Source of the DNA: JAFARE01 sp963777285
GTDB taxonomy: Bacteria; Chloroflexota; Dormibacteria; Aeolococcales; Aeolococcaceae
Length of the DNA: 64,000 bases
NCBI GenBank assembly: GCA_963777285.1
Contig: CAVZPR010000001.1
Location: forward strand, 496,001 to 560,000
Direction: 5' to 3'
How positions within the stretch are numbered: position 1 is the stretch's first letter; every line of letters starts with the position of its first letter. Shown here piece by piece: positions 54,261-64,000 of this stretch. Position numbers and translations under genes: made by a program. Under the pieces are notes generated by a model, which was not told the origin of the DNA, searched no databases, and saw nothing but the letters and a program-made list of their open reading frames with translations.

Positions 54261-55532
54261 ATGGCGGAGATCGCGGCGCCGCGCGGCACCCGGGACGTCC
54301 TGCCTGCCGAGGCAACCGCCTGGCGCTGGCTGACGGAGACGCACCGGCGTGTCGCGGAGTCCTTCGGCTACCGGCTCATCGAGACGCCCGTGTACGAGGC
54401 GGCCGAGCTCTTCGCCCGTGGCGTCGGCGCCGAGACCGACATCGTCGAAAAGCAGATGTTCACGTTCGAGGATCGCGGCGGCCGTTCCCTCGCGCTGCGT
54501 CCGGAGAGCACCGCGGGAGTCGTCCGGGCGGTGCTCGGGGCGCACCTGGAGCAGCAGCGCCGGCCCGTGCGGGTGCACTACGCGGGGCCGATGTTTCGCG
54601 CCGAGCGGCCGCAGGCCGGACGGCAGCACCAATTCACCCAGTTCGGCGTCGAGTGCGTGGGCGAGCGCGCGCCCGCGGTCGACGCCGAGGTCATCGAGGT
54701 CGCGTGGCGCTTTTTCGCGGCGCTGCGCCTGCCCGGCGTTCGCCTCCAGGTCAACACGCTCGGCGGCGCCGACGACAGGCGGCGCTACCGCGATGCGCTG
54801 GTGGCGTACTACACCCCGCACCGCGACAGCCTCTGCGCCGACTGCCGGCGCCGCCTAGAGGTCAACCCGCTGCGGCTCCTCGACTGCAAGAAGGATGCCG
54901 GCTTGGCGGCCGGCGCGCCGCTGATCTGGGACCTGCTCGACCGGGAGAGCAGGAGCTACTTCACGGATGTGCTGGCGGCCCTCGAGGCGGGCGGCGTCGA
55001 GGCCACCGTCAACCACCGCATGGTGCGCGGGCTGGACTACTACGCCGACACCGTGTTCGAGTTCTGGCACGAGAGCCTCCGGGGCGCGCAGAACGCCCTC
55101 GGCGGGGGCGGCCGCTACGACGGGCTGGCCGCGCTCCTGGGTTTCCGCGCCGAGCCGGGCGTGGGCTATGCGCTGGGCGTGGAGCGGATCGGGATGGTGG
55201 CGCACGAGGCCGGCGTGGCCCCGGTCCCGGAGCCAGAGTGCGACGTGGTGGTGTGCAGCGTCGGCGACGCGCAGGCGGACGGCGCGGCGGCGCTGGCCAG
55301 GGAGCTGCGAGCGGCGGGGGGCAGGGTCGTGCTCGACGTGGCGGACCGCCGCCTCGACCGCAAGCTGCGGAACGCCGACCGGCTCGGCGCCCGCCTGGCG
55401 GTGATCGTCGGGGAAGACGAGGCCGGCGCCGGCGAGGCAGTGCTGCGCGACCTCACGCAGCACTCGCAGCAGCGTGTGCCGCTGTCCGAGATGACCGGCG
55501 CCGTGGCCCGGGCGTTGGCGGCCGAATCGTGA
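54261..55532 (+). CDS. hisS: histidyl-tRNA synthetase
   Basis: Charges tRNA-His; class II. 423 aa. Motif 1 region APRGTRDVLPAEATAWRWL, motif 2 around TFEDRGGRSLALRPESTAGV and MFRAERPQAGRQHQFTQFGV, the His-specific MVRGLDYYADTVFEF, and motif 3 GGGGRYDGLAALLGFRAEPG / VGYALGVERI. The C-terminal anticodon domain is present. GTGA overlap with aspS, the usual hisS-aspS pair. Confidence 0.96.
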   Translation: MAEIAAPRGTRDVLPAEATAWRWLTETHRRVAESFGYRLIETPVYEAAELFARGVGAETDIVEKQMFTFEDRGGRSLALRPESTAGVVRAVLGAHLEQQRRPVRVHYAGPMFRAERPQAGRQHQFTQFGVECVGERAPAVDAEVIEVAWRFFAALRLPGVRLQVNTLGGADDRRRYRDALVAYYTPHRDSLCADCRRRLEVNPLRLLDCKKDAGLAAGAPLIWDLLDRESRSYFTDVLAALEAGGVEATVNHRMVRGLDYYADTVFEFWHESLRGAQNALGGGGRYDGLAALLGFRAEPGVGYALGVERIGMVAHEAGVAPVPEPECDVVVCSVGDAQADGAAALARELRAAGGRVVLDVADRRLDRKLRNADRLGARLAVIVGEDEAGAGEAVLRDLTQHSQQRVPLSEMTGAVARALAAES

Positions 55533-57310
55533 GCGCGCCTCGCACCTTCTGCGGCGCGCCCCGTGCCGGCGACGCGGGCAGCAGCGCGACGGTGTACGGC
55601 TGGGTCGACAGGCGGCGCGACCAGGGTGGCCTCATCTTTCTCGACCTGCGCGATCACAGCGGCATCCTGCAGGTGGTGCTCGACGCGAGGACCTCGCGCG
55701 AGGCGCACGACGCGGCGCACGGCGTCCGCTTGGAGTGGGTGCTGCGCGTCGACGGCGAGGTGCGGCGCCGCGCCTCGGAGAACGTCAACCCCAGGCTGCA
55801 GACCGGCGAGGTGGAGCTGCACGCCGCGTCGTGCAGCGTGCTGTCCGCGGCGCGCACGCCGCCCTTCCCGATCAACGAGGACACGGAGGTGGACGAGCAG
55901 CTGCGTCTGCGTCACCGCTACATCGACCTGCGACGCGAACGCATGCAGCACAACCTGCGCGCACGGGCGCGCTTCGTCTCGGAGCTGCGCCGCGCCATGA
56001 CCGAGCAGGGCTTCGTCGAGGTGGAGACGCCGCAGATGATTCGCGCCACCCCGGAGGGCGCGCGCGACTATCTGGTTCCCAGCCGCCTCTTCCCCGGCAG
56101 CTTCTACGCGCTGCCTCAGTCGCCGCAGCTGTACAAGCAGCTGTGCATGGTGGCGGGCATCGACCGCTACTTCCAGATGGCGCGCTGCATGCGCGACGAG
56201 GACTTGCGCGCCGACCGCCAGCCGGAGTTCACCCAGCTCGACATCGAGATGTCGTTCGTGGACGAGGAGGACGTCTTCGCCGCGCTGGAACACGCGATTC
56301 CCAGCGCGTGGCACGCATGCGACTTCCGCGGCACGCCACTGCGGGTCCCGTTCCCGCGCCTGACCTGGCGGGAGGCGATGGATCGCTACGGTGTCGACAA
56401 GCCCGATACGCGCTTCGGCCTGGAGCTCCACGACGTCACGGACGCGGCTCGTGACAGCGGCTTCCGCGTCTTCGCCGACGCTGTGGCCGGGGGTGCGGTG
56501 GTGAAGGCGATCTGCGTCAGCGGCGGCGTCGATCTCACCCGCAGCGAGATCGAGGGTCGCCTGCTCGAGATCGTGCGCGCCGCCGGCGGCCGCGGCCTCG
56601 CCTACATCTGGAAGCGGCCGGAGGGCTGGCAGAGCGGCATCGCCAAGTTCTTCAGCGCCGAGTCGCTCGACGCCATCGGGGCCGCGGTGGATGCGCGCGA
56701 GGGAGACTGCGTGCTCATGGTCGCCGACCAGCCGGCCGTGGTCGCGGCGGCGCTGGGCGCGCTGCGCAATCGTCTGGGGCGCGAGCGCAGGCTGTACGAC
56801 GAGTCCCGCGTCGACTTCATCTGGGTGACGGAGTTCCCCATGTTCGAACGCGGCGCGGAGAGCGGGGCCATCGAACCCGCGCACCATCCGTTCACCATGG
56901 TGCACCCGGAGGACGTCTCGCTCCTGGCGACGGACCCGCTGGCGGCGCGCTCCCGTGCATACGACATCGTCGTCAACGGGCGCGAGGTGGGCAGCGGCAG
57001 CATCCGCATCACCGACCCGGACGTGCAGCGTCGCGTTCTGGCCGTGCTTGGCATAAACGAGGCGATGGCGCGGGAGAAGTTCGGCTTCCTGCTGGAGGCG
57101 TTCGACTACGGCGTCCCGCCGCACGGCGGATGGGCCGGCGGCGTCGACCGCATGGTCATGGAAGGGCTCGGCACCGACAACATCCGCGACGTGATCGCGT
57201 TTCCCAAGAACCAGCAGGCGCAGGAGCCGATGACCGACGCGCCGGCGCCGGTGGACGCGGCGCAGCTGCGCGAGCTGGGCCTGTCACTGATCGAACCGCC
57301 CGCGCCGTGA
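55529..57310 (+). CDS. aspS: aspartyl-tRNA synthetase (bacterial type)
   Basis: Charges tRNA-Asp; class II. 593 aa, the length of the bacterial form with the GAD insert. OB domain VYGWVDRRRDQGGLIFLDLR; motif 1 RFVSELRRAMTEQGFVEVET; LPQSPQLYKQLCMVAGID; RCMRDEDLRADRQPEFTQLD (motif 2); the GAD domain about 305-410; HPFTMVHPED and GVPPHGGWAGGVDRMVM (motif 3). Whether it also charges tRNA-Asn cannot be decided here. Starts at GTG overlapping the hisS stop. Confidence 0.96.
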   Translation: MSAPRTFCGAPRAGDAGSSATVYGWVDRRRDQGGLIFLDLRDHSGILQVVLDARTSREAHDAAHGVRLEWVLRVDGEVRRRASENVNPRLQTGEVELHAASCSVLSAARTPPFPINEDTEVDEQLRLRHRYIDLRRERMQHNLRARARFVSELRRAMTEQGFVEVETPQMIRATPEGARDYLVPSRLFPGSFYALPQSPQLYKQLCMVAGIDRYFQMARCMRDEDLRADRQPEFTQLDIEMSFVDEEDVFAALEHAIPSAWHACDFRGTPLRVPFPRLTWREAMDRYGVDKPDTRFGLELHDVTDAARDSGFRVFADAVAGGAVVKAICVSGGVDLTRSEIEGRLLEIVRAAGGRGLAYIWKRPEGWQSGIAKFFSAESLDAIGAAVDAREGDCVLMVADQPAVVAAALGALRNRLGRERRLYDESRVDFIWVTEFPMFERGAESGAIEPAHHPFTMVHPEDVSLLATDPLAARSRAYDIVVNGREVGSGSIRITDPDVQRRVLAVLGINEAMAREKFGFLLEAFDYGVPPHGGWAGGVDRMVMEGLGTDNIRDVIAFPKNQQAQEPMTDAPAPVDAAQLRELGLSLIEPPAP

Positions 57311-57570
57311 GCCCCGCGCTGGGGCTGGCGCTGCTGTTCATGCTCATCGGCGCGCAGGCGGCGCACGTGTTCGCGCCGCGCCGCCTGCGTTACACGTGGC
57401 TCCTGCTTCTCGCGGCGGCCGGTGTGCTGGGCGCGGAGCTGGCGGCCGTGGCGCTGCACACCGGCGGCCCGGCGCTGGGCGTGCTCCATCCGGTCGCCGA
57501 CGCGGCAGGCGTCGCCGTGTGCGAGCTCGCAGGCACGACGCTGACCGGGCGAAGGCGACGGGCTCCATAA
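57307..57570 (+). CDS. small membrane protein of unknown function (87 aa)
   Basis: Starts GTG 57307, overlapping the aspS stop. About three hydrophobic segments (LGLALLFMLIGAQAAHVF, YTWLLLLAAAGVLGAELAA, then a weaker LGVLHPVADAAGVAVCEL), with a basic end GRRRRAP. No known family. Its strict coupling to aspS and absence of competing frames support it; function unknown. Confidence 0.65.
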   Translation: MSPALGLALLFMLIGAQAAHVFAPRRLRYTWLLLLAAAGVLGAELAAVALHTGGPALGVLHPVADAAGVAVCELAGTTLTGRRRRAP

Positions 57571-57603
57571 TCGCTGCGCGTCGGCATATCTCGGAGGCGA
57601 GCC

Positions 57604-57804
57604 ATGAAGTTTCCCCTGGGCCGCAAGGGCCTGATCGCCGTCGGCACCGTGGCCGGAGGGCTCGCCTTCTGGCGCATCCGCTCGCGCCGCCGCCAGCGCG
57701 AGGAGCTGGAGTGGGAGGCTGAGGTGGTCGGCGCCATCGACGAGGGACGAGCCGCCGGCGAACCGGCCGGCTCCAGCTCCGAGCCGTCCTCCGGGACGTC
57801 CTAG
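57604..57804 (+). CDS. small single-pass membrane protein (66 aa)
   Basis: MKFPLGRKGLIAVGTVAGGL begins with one membrane helix (about 9-24), then a basic patch (RIRSRRRQREELEWEAE) and an acidic, Ser-rich tail. The ATG at 57604 is behind GGAGGC at good spacing. No family recognised. Lies just upstream of the rsbW-like gene, so an envelope or stress role is possible but unproven. Confidence 0.6.
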   Translation: MKFPLGRKGLIAVGTVAGGLAFWRIRSRRRQREELEWEAEVVGAIDEGRAAGEPAGSSSEPSSGTS

Positions 57805-57846
57805 CCTCGGCGGCAGCGTGAGCGCCGCTGCGCGCGGAGTTTCGTG

Positions 57847-58335
57847 ATGCGTGGCCGGGGGTATGCCGCATCTGTGATGGGAGAGGTGACCGAGCTGCGC
57901 CTGCCGGCCGACCGCGAATACGTGGTCGTGGCCAAGCGCTGCGCGGCCGCGCTGTGCAGCGTCGCCGGCTTCGACCTCGATGCGATCGACGACCTCACGA
58001 TCGCGGTGGCGCAGGCGACCGAGAACGCGATCGCGTGCCTGGAGCGCTCCGGCGCGCTGGCGGGACAGGTCCGCGTCGCCTTCAAGCTCTCCGCGCGCGG
58101 CCTCGAGGTGAACGTGCGCAGCGCCGTGAACCGCGACGCCGAGATGGAGGCGCGGGCGCGGCTGCGCGAGCAGCACACGCGGGCGGCGGGCGCGGCCTCG
58201 CTGTCCTCTGCGGACGAGGACGCGGTCGACCTCGCGCTGCGGCTCATGGGACTCTTCGTCGACGACCACAGCTATCGCGTCGATGAGCGGACCGGCGGAC
58301 TGCGCGTCCGGCTGACCAAGTACAGAGCCTCGTGA
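57847..58335 (+). CDS. RsbW-like anti-sigma factor (HATPase serine kinase fold)
   Basis: 162 aa GHKL-fold protein. The fold starts at TELRLPADREYVVVAKRCAA. The N-box-like helix is IDDLTIAVAQATENAIACLE, in which the Glu and Asn typical of RsbW/SpoIIAB are kept. A C-terminal beta sheet ends VDERTGGLRVRLTK. Such proteins bind and inhibit a sigma-B-type factor and phosphorylate an antagonist (RsbV). The partner sigma gene overlaps by four bases. No RsbV is in the window. Starts: ATG 57847 is preceded by GGAG; ATG 57877 is an alternative. Confidence 0.85.
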   Translation: MRGRGYAASVMGEVTELRLPADREYVVVAKRCAAALCSVAGFDLDAIDDLTIAVAQATENAIACLERSGALAGQVRVAFKLSARGLEVNVRSAVNRDAEMEARARLREQHTRAAGAASLSSADEDAVDLALRLMGLFVDDHSYRVDERTGGLRVRLTKYRAS

Positions 58336-59153
58336 CGCCACCGCCGCGTCGCGGCGGATCTGCCGGGACGCGAGCGCGAACCCTTGCCAAGCCCGCGTCC
58401 ACTCCCGAGAGGGAGGAGGTGCGGCGCCTGCTCAGGGAGTACGCCGCGCACCGCGACCCGCGCACCCGCGACCGCCTGGTGGAGCTCAACAGCGACCTGG
58501 TGCACTACATCGCGCGGCGCTTCGCCAACCGCGGGGAACCGCTGGAGGACATCGAGCAGGTCGGCTTCGTCGGTCTGATCCAGGCCATCGAGCGCTTCGA
58601 CCCCTCGCTGGAGAACGAGTTCTCCACCTTCGCCACGCCGACGATCGCGGGTGAGATCCGCCGCTATTTCCGCGACCGCTCGTGGGCGGTGCGCGTGCCG
58701 CGCAGACTGCAGGAGAACCTGGGCCGGGTCAACACGGCGTCTCAGACCCTCCAGGCGGAGCTGGGCCGCGCCCCCACGGTGGCCGAGATCGGCGCGCGCC
58801 TCGGGCTCGAGCCTGACGAGGTGCTGGCCGCGCTGGAGGTGTCGCCGGCGCAGCACACCGTTTCGCTGGACACGCCCGCAGCGGCCTCGTCGGAAGACAG
58901 CCTCACCCTGGGGGAGCGTCTGGGGCGCGAGGATTCGAACCTGGAGCGCGTCGAGGCGCAGGAACTGCTGGACCGTGTGATGTCGCACCTGACGCCCCGC
59001 GAGCGAAGAATCCTGGCGCTGCGTTTCGTGGAGCAGCTGCCGCAGACCGAGGTGGCCAAGCGGCTCGGCATCTCGCAGATGCACGTGTCGCGGCTGCAGC
59101 GCGCCGCCATCGACCACCTGCGCAGGGAGTTCGGCGACCAGGTCCCGCAGTGA
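58332..59153 (+). CDS. RNA polymerase sigma factor, SigB/SigF family
   Basis: 273 aa group 3 sigma. Region 2: LVELNSDLVHYIARRFANRG, LEDIEQVGFVGLIQAIERFD, FSTFATPTIAGEIRRYFRDR, then SWAVRVPRRLQE, the sigma-B hallmark. Region 3 GRAPTVAEIGARLGLEPDEV and region 4 LTPRERRILALRFVEQLPQT, EVAKRLGISQMHVSRLQRAA. GTG 58332 overlaps the rsbW-like gene, so both are made together; general stress or developmental control is the usual role. Confidence 0.92.
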   Translation: MTPPPRRGGSAGTRARTLAKPASTPEREEVRRLLREYAAHRDPRTRDRLVELNSDLVHYIARRFANRGEPLEDIEQVGFVGLIQAIERFDPSLENEFSTFATPTIAGEIRRYFRDRSWAVRVPRRLQENLGRVNTASQTLQAELGRAPTVAEIGARLGLEPDEVLAALEVSPAQHTVSLDTPAAASSEDSLTLGERLGREDSNLERVEAQELLDRVMSHLTPRERRILALRFVEQLPQTEVAKRLGISQMHVSRLQRAAIDHLRREFGDQVPQ

Positions 59154-59184
59154 CCTGCGTCAGGTGGCGCGGGGCGTCGTCAGG

Positions 59185-59190
59185 TAGAAT
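59185..59190 (+). promoter_or_regulatory. possible -10 box (TAGAAT) for alaS
   Basis: TAGAAT lies 29 bases before the alaS ATG in the 66-base gap after the sigma gene. The leader is too short for a T-box. No ribosome site is obvious before the ATG. Same hexamer as upstream of ylxM. Confidence 0.4.
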
Positions 59191-59219
59191 CGGCGCGCAG
59201 CTTCCGGGCTCACTTCAGC

Positions 59220-61825
<2,606 letters not shown>

Positions 61826-61826
<1 letters not shown>

Positions 61827-63091
61827 TGGCGAAGCGCAAGTTCTCGCTGATGCGCCGCCGCGACGAGTTCCACAGTCACTACACCGTGCTCGACATCGGC
61901 ACCGAGTTCGTGAAAGCGCTCGTGGTCAAGCGCGAGGAGAACAAGGGCATCGTGCTCGGCGTGGGCAAGGTGCGGCAGTCGGTGACGCACATGCAAGCGG
62001 GCGCGGTCGCCGACATCCAGTCGGTGATCGACAACTGCGACCGCGCGCTCAGCGAGGCCGAGGACATGTGCGAGACCATCCCTGGGCAGGCGGTGATCGG
62101 CATCGCAGGCGAGCAGGTGCGCGGCTTCAGCACCACGTACAGCCTGCCTCGCTCCCAGCCGCAGGCGCGCATCACGCAGGCGGATCTGGCCACCGCGCTG
62201 CAAGCCGTGCAGCGACGCGCGCTGCGCGAGGCGGTGCGGCAGATGTCGCAGGACCTCGGCGTCGCGGAGATCAACGTCAAGCTGGTGCACAGCACGATCA
62301 CGCAGGTGCGCGTCGACGGCTACGTGGTCAGCAATCCCATCGACTTCCAGGGCCACTCGGTCGAGGTCACCGTCTTCAACACATTCGCGCCGCTGACGCA
62401 CATCGGCGCGCTGCAGACGATCGCGCAGGAGCTGGATCTGGAGCTCGTCGCGACGGTGGCCGAGCCGTACGCGCTGGCGCGCGGATGTTCCAGTGACGAG
62501 ACGCAGGAGCTCGGCGCCATCTTCATCGACGTCGGTGGTGGCACCACCGACATCGCGGTGGTGCGCCGCGGCGGCATCGAGGCCACGCGCATGTTCGCGC
62601 TGGGCGGCCGGTCCTTCACCAAGCGCCTCGCGTCCGACCTGGCGATGAACCTCGACGAGGCGGAGCGCTTCAAAGTGATGCACGCCGATCACCGTCTCGC
62701 CGCGGAGCAGAACGCGATGGCGCTGAAGAGCCTGACGCCCACGGCGGAGGTGCTCGCCCAGGGAGTCGCGCTGAGCCTCGAGGAGCTCGCCGGCAACGAG
62801 GCCCTGCCGCCGGCGATGTACCTGGCGGGAGGCGGAGCGGCGCTTCCCGAGGTGGCGGACCAGCTGCGCGCCGTCGACTGGACGTCGACGGTGTCGTTCA
62901 ACAGCCCGCCGCTGGTCAAGGTGCTCGGACCCGACGACGTGCACGGGGTGTACGACACGACCGGGCTCTTGGTGGGATGCCAGGACGTGACGCCGATGGG
63001 CCTTGCGCGTCACGCCATCACGTTGGAAGATGACGTCGACGCCCCCCTCGGCGGGCTCATGCGCCGCGTCTTGAAAACGATGAAGGTATAG
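61826..63091 (+). CDS. FtsA/PilM-like actin-fold ATPase
   Basis: 421 aa actin-superfamily protein. Phosphate 1: TVLDIGTEFVKALVV near residue 21; phosphate 2: IFIDVGGGTTDIAVV near 233; adenosine: YLAGGGAALPEVADQLR. An SHS2/1C-like insert is suggested between about 85 and 165. The N-terminus (KRKFSLMRRRDE) is basic. FtsA normally sits with ftsZ; here the neighbour is a single-pass membrane protein instead, so a PilM-like pilus/secretion role is as likely as cell division. ATG 61826 overlaps the alaS stop by one base. Confidence 0.82.
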
Positions 63092-63096
63092 GTGCG

Positions 63097-64000
63097 ATGC
63101 CGGTACTGGTGCAAGCGCGTCCCGACGACGAGATCGCGGACGTCATAGAGAAGGTCCGCGCCGCAGGCGAGTCCGAGGTCGGGCTGGTGCTGCCCCGCGG
63201 CAGCCGCGCGCTGCAGACGCCGTTGAGCGCCAGACTGCTCAGCCAGTTCAGCAAGCAGCGCGGGCAGCGCACCGCAATCGTCAGCGACGAGCCCCGCGTG
63301 CAGGAGCTGGCCCGCGCCAACGGATTCCCGGTGTACGCGTCGGTTCCCGCCTTCGAGCGCGGCATCCAGCTGGGCACGTCGGTGGTGGCTCCGGGCACGT
63401 ACCGCACCGGCACCGCGACAGCCGCGGCGACAGCACTGCAGGAGGCGCCGCCGCGCGCGTTCACGCCGCGTCCGACGCTCGACGCCGTGCCGCCGTCCAC
63501 CCAGGTGCGTCGCGGCGGACCGCCGAGCCTGCCGCCCAAGACGCCCAAGGCGTCGGTCTGGGCCACGCAGCGCCGTCCCCTCTACTTCGCCGGTGCCGCG
63601 GCCGCGCTCATCGGCCTGCTGCTGTTCTTCGCCTTTGCGCCTTCTGCCAAGGTGACGATCACGGTTGCGGGAACACCGGTGTCGGTGAATCCGACCATCC
63701 AGGGAAGCACCGATCCCGCCGCTGCAAAGCAGGGCGACCACCTGCTCACTTCGGTGATCACCGCCAGCGGTTCGGGGAAGTTCGCCGCCAGCCCCACGGG
63801 CAGCCAGACGCTGCCCGCGACACCGGCAGGGGGAAAGATCGTCTTCACCACCAACGTTCCCGAGGGCGCGCAGTTCTCGCTCAACCAGGGCGCCGGATTC
63901 CAGACGTCCGACGGCAGCGTCAACTACCTGGTGACTCAGGGCACGTACATCTGCATCAGCGCCACGGGATCGCCGCCGCCGACAACGGCGGACTGTGGCG
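63097..64000 (+). CDS. single-pass membrane protein, 3' end cut off
   Basis: Open to the end of the window (301 codons), so partial. Residues 1-75 form a small folded domain (MPVLVQARPDDEIADVIEKV, LVLPRGSRALQTPLSARLL). A Pro/Ala/Thr linker follows to about 155. One membrane helix at about 161-180 (LYFAGAAAALIGLLLFFAFA) leads to an outside beta-rich part with AKVTITVAGTPVSVNPTI, then ASGSGKFAASPTGSQT and FTTNVPEGAQFSL. This layout matches Chloroflexi proteins labelled baseplate-J-like, but I hold that only as a guess. Six bases after the FtsA-like gene, likely partner. Confidence 0.75.
   Translation, partial: MPVLVQARPDDEIADVIEKVRAAGESEVGLVLPRGSRALQTPLSARLLSQFSKQRGQRTAIVSDEPRVQELARANGFPVYASVPAFERGIQLGTSVVAPGTYRTGTATAAATALQEAPPRAFTPRPTLDAVPPSTQVRRGGPPSLPPKTPKASVWATQRRPLYFAGAAAALIGLLLFFAFAPSAKVTITVAGTPVSVNPTIQGSTDPAAAKQGDHLLTSVITASGSGKFAASPTGSQTLPATPAGGKIVFTTNVPEGAQFSLNQGAGFQTSDGSVNYLVTQGTYICISATGSPPPTTADCG

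Noticed and set aside
59154..59219. T-box leader before alaS
   Set aside because: The gap is only 66 bases, too short for a T-box, and no specifier or antiterminator pattern is visible.

Overview
The window is a very GC-rich (by eye) stretch of chromosome with almost no intergenic space. Genes are joined by 1-4 base ATGA, GTGA or TGATG overlaps, and GTG/TTG starts are common. Gene content and order point to a deep-branching Terrabacteria lineage, such as Chloroflexota, Dormibacterota or a basal actinobacterium. The cues are a Bacillus-like ancestral gene order, type-3 ProRS, a sigma-B-type factor with an RsbW-like partner, a BTAD-type regulator, and -10 boxes lying directly upstream of start codons. 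The lineage is inferred from content only.

Bases 1-40700 carry a nearly continuous housekeeping block on the + strand: fakA-like, degV, recG, rsmD, coaD, a coiled-coil protein, rpmF, fabD, fabG, acpP, rnc, smc, ftsY, ylxM, ffh, rpsP, khpA, rimM, trmD, rplS, yraN, a large secreted subtilase-like protein, comM, dprA, topA, hslV, hslU, a GNAT, rpsB, tsf, pyrH, frr, uppS, cdsA, dxr, rseP, ispG, proS. This joins lipid synthesis, RNA processing, SRP targeting, ribosome production, DNA uptake and topology, HslUV proteolysis and isoprenoid/envelope synthesis. plsX, fabH, rnhB, rbgA, xerC and codY, often found in this neighbourhood, are absent.

Bases 40700-45200 are accessory metabolism: an alpha/beta hydrolase, an acyl-CoA ligase, a divergent LysR regulator and a TauE/SafE permease. 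Next is the RelA/SpoT homologue. A minus-strand group at 47423-54213 follows: a membrane protein, a lipoprotein, a PQQ-type beta-propeller protein, a small protein and a 1093-residue MalT/BTAD-type regulator. Bases 54261-64000 return to + strand housekeeping: hisS, aspS, two small membrane proteins, an RsbW/sigma-B pair, alaS, an FtsA/PilM-like ATPase and a truncated single-pass membrane protein.

The most unusual observation is an 85-bp element with CGCGGGT/ACCCGCG ends. It occurs twice in opposite orientation (76/85 bases identical by my alignment), each time in-frame inside the C-terminal tail of a ribosomal protein gene (rpsP and rpsB). Also notable are a hairpin-rich repeat between acpP and rnc, an RNase III with Asn at a catalytic Asp position, a subtilase-like secreted protein lacking its catalytic Asp motif, and five single-base frameshifts (degV, hslU, GNAT, lysR, PQQ protein). 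Those frameshifts may be sequencing errors. No rRNA, tRNA, CRISPR or insertion sequence was recognised.
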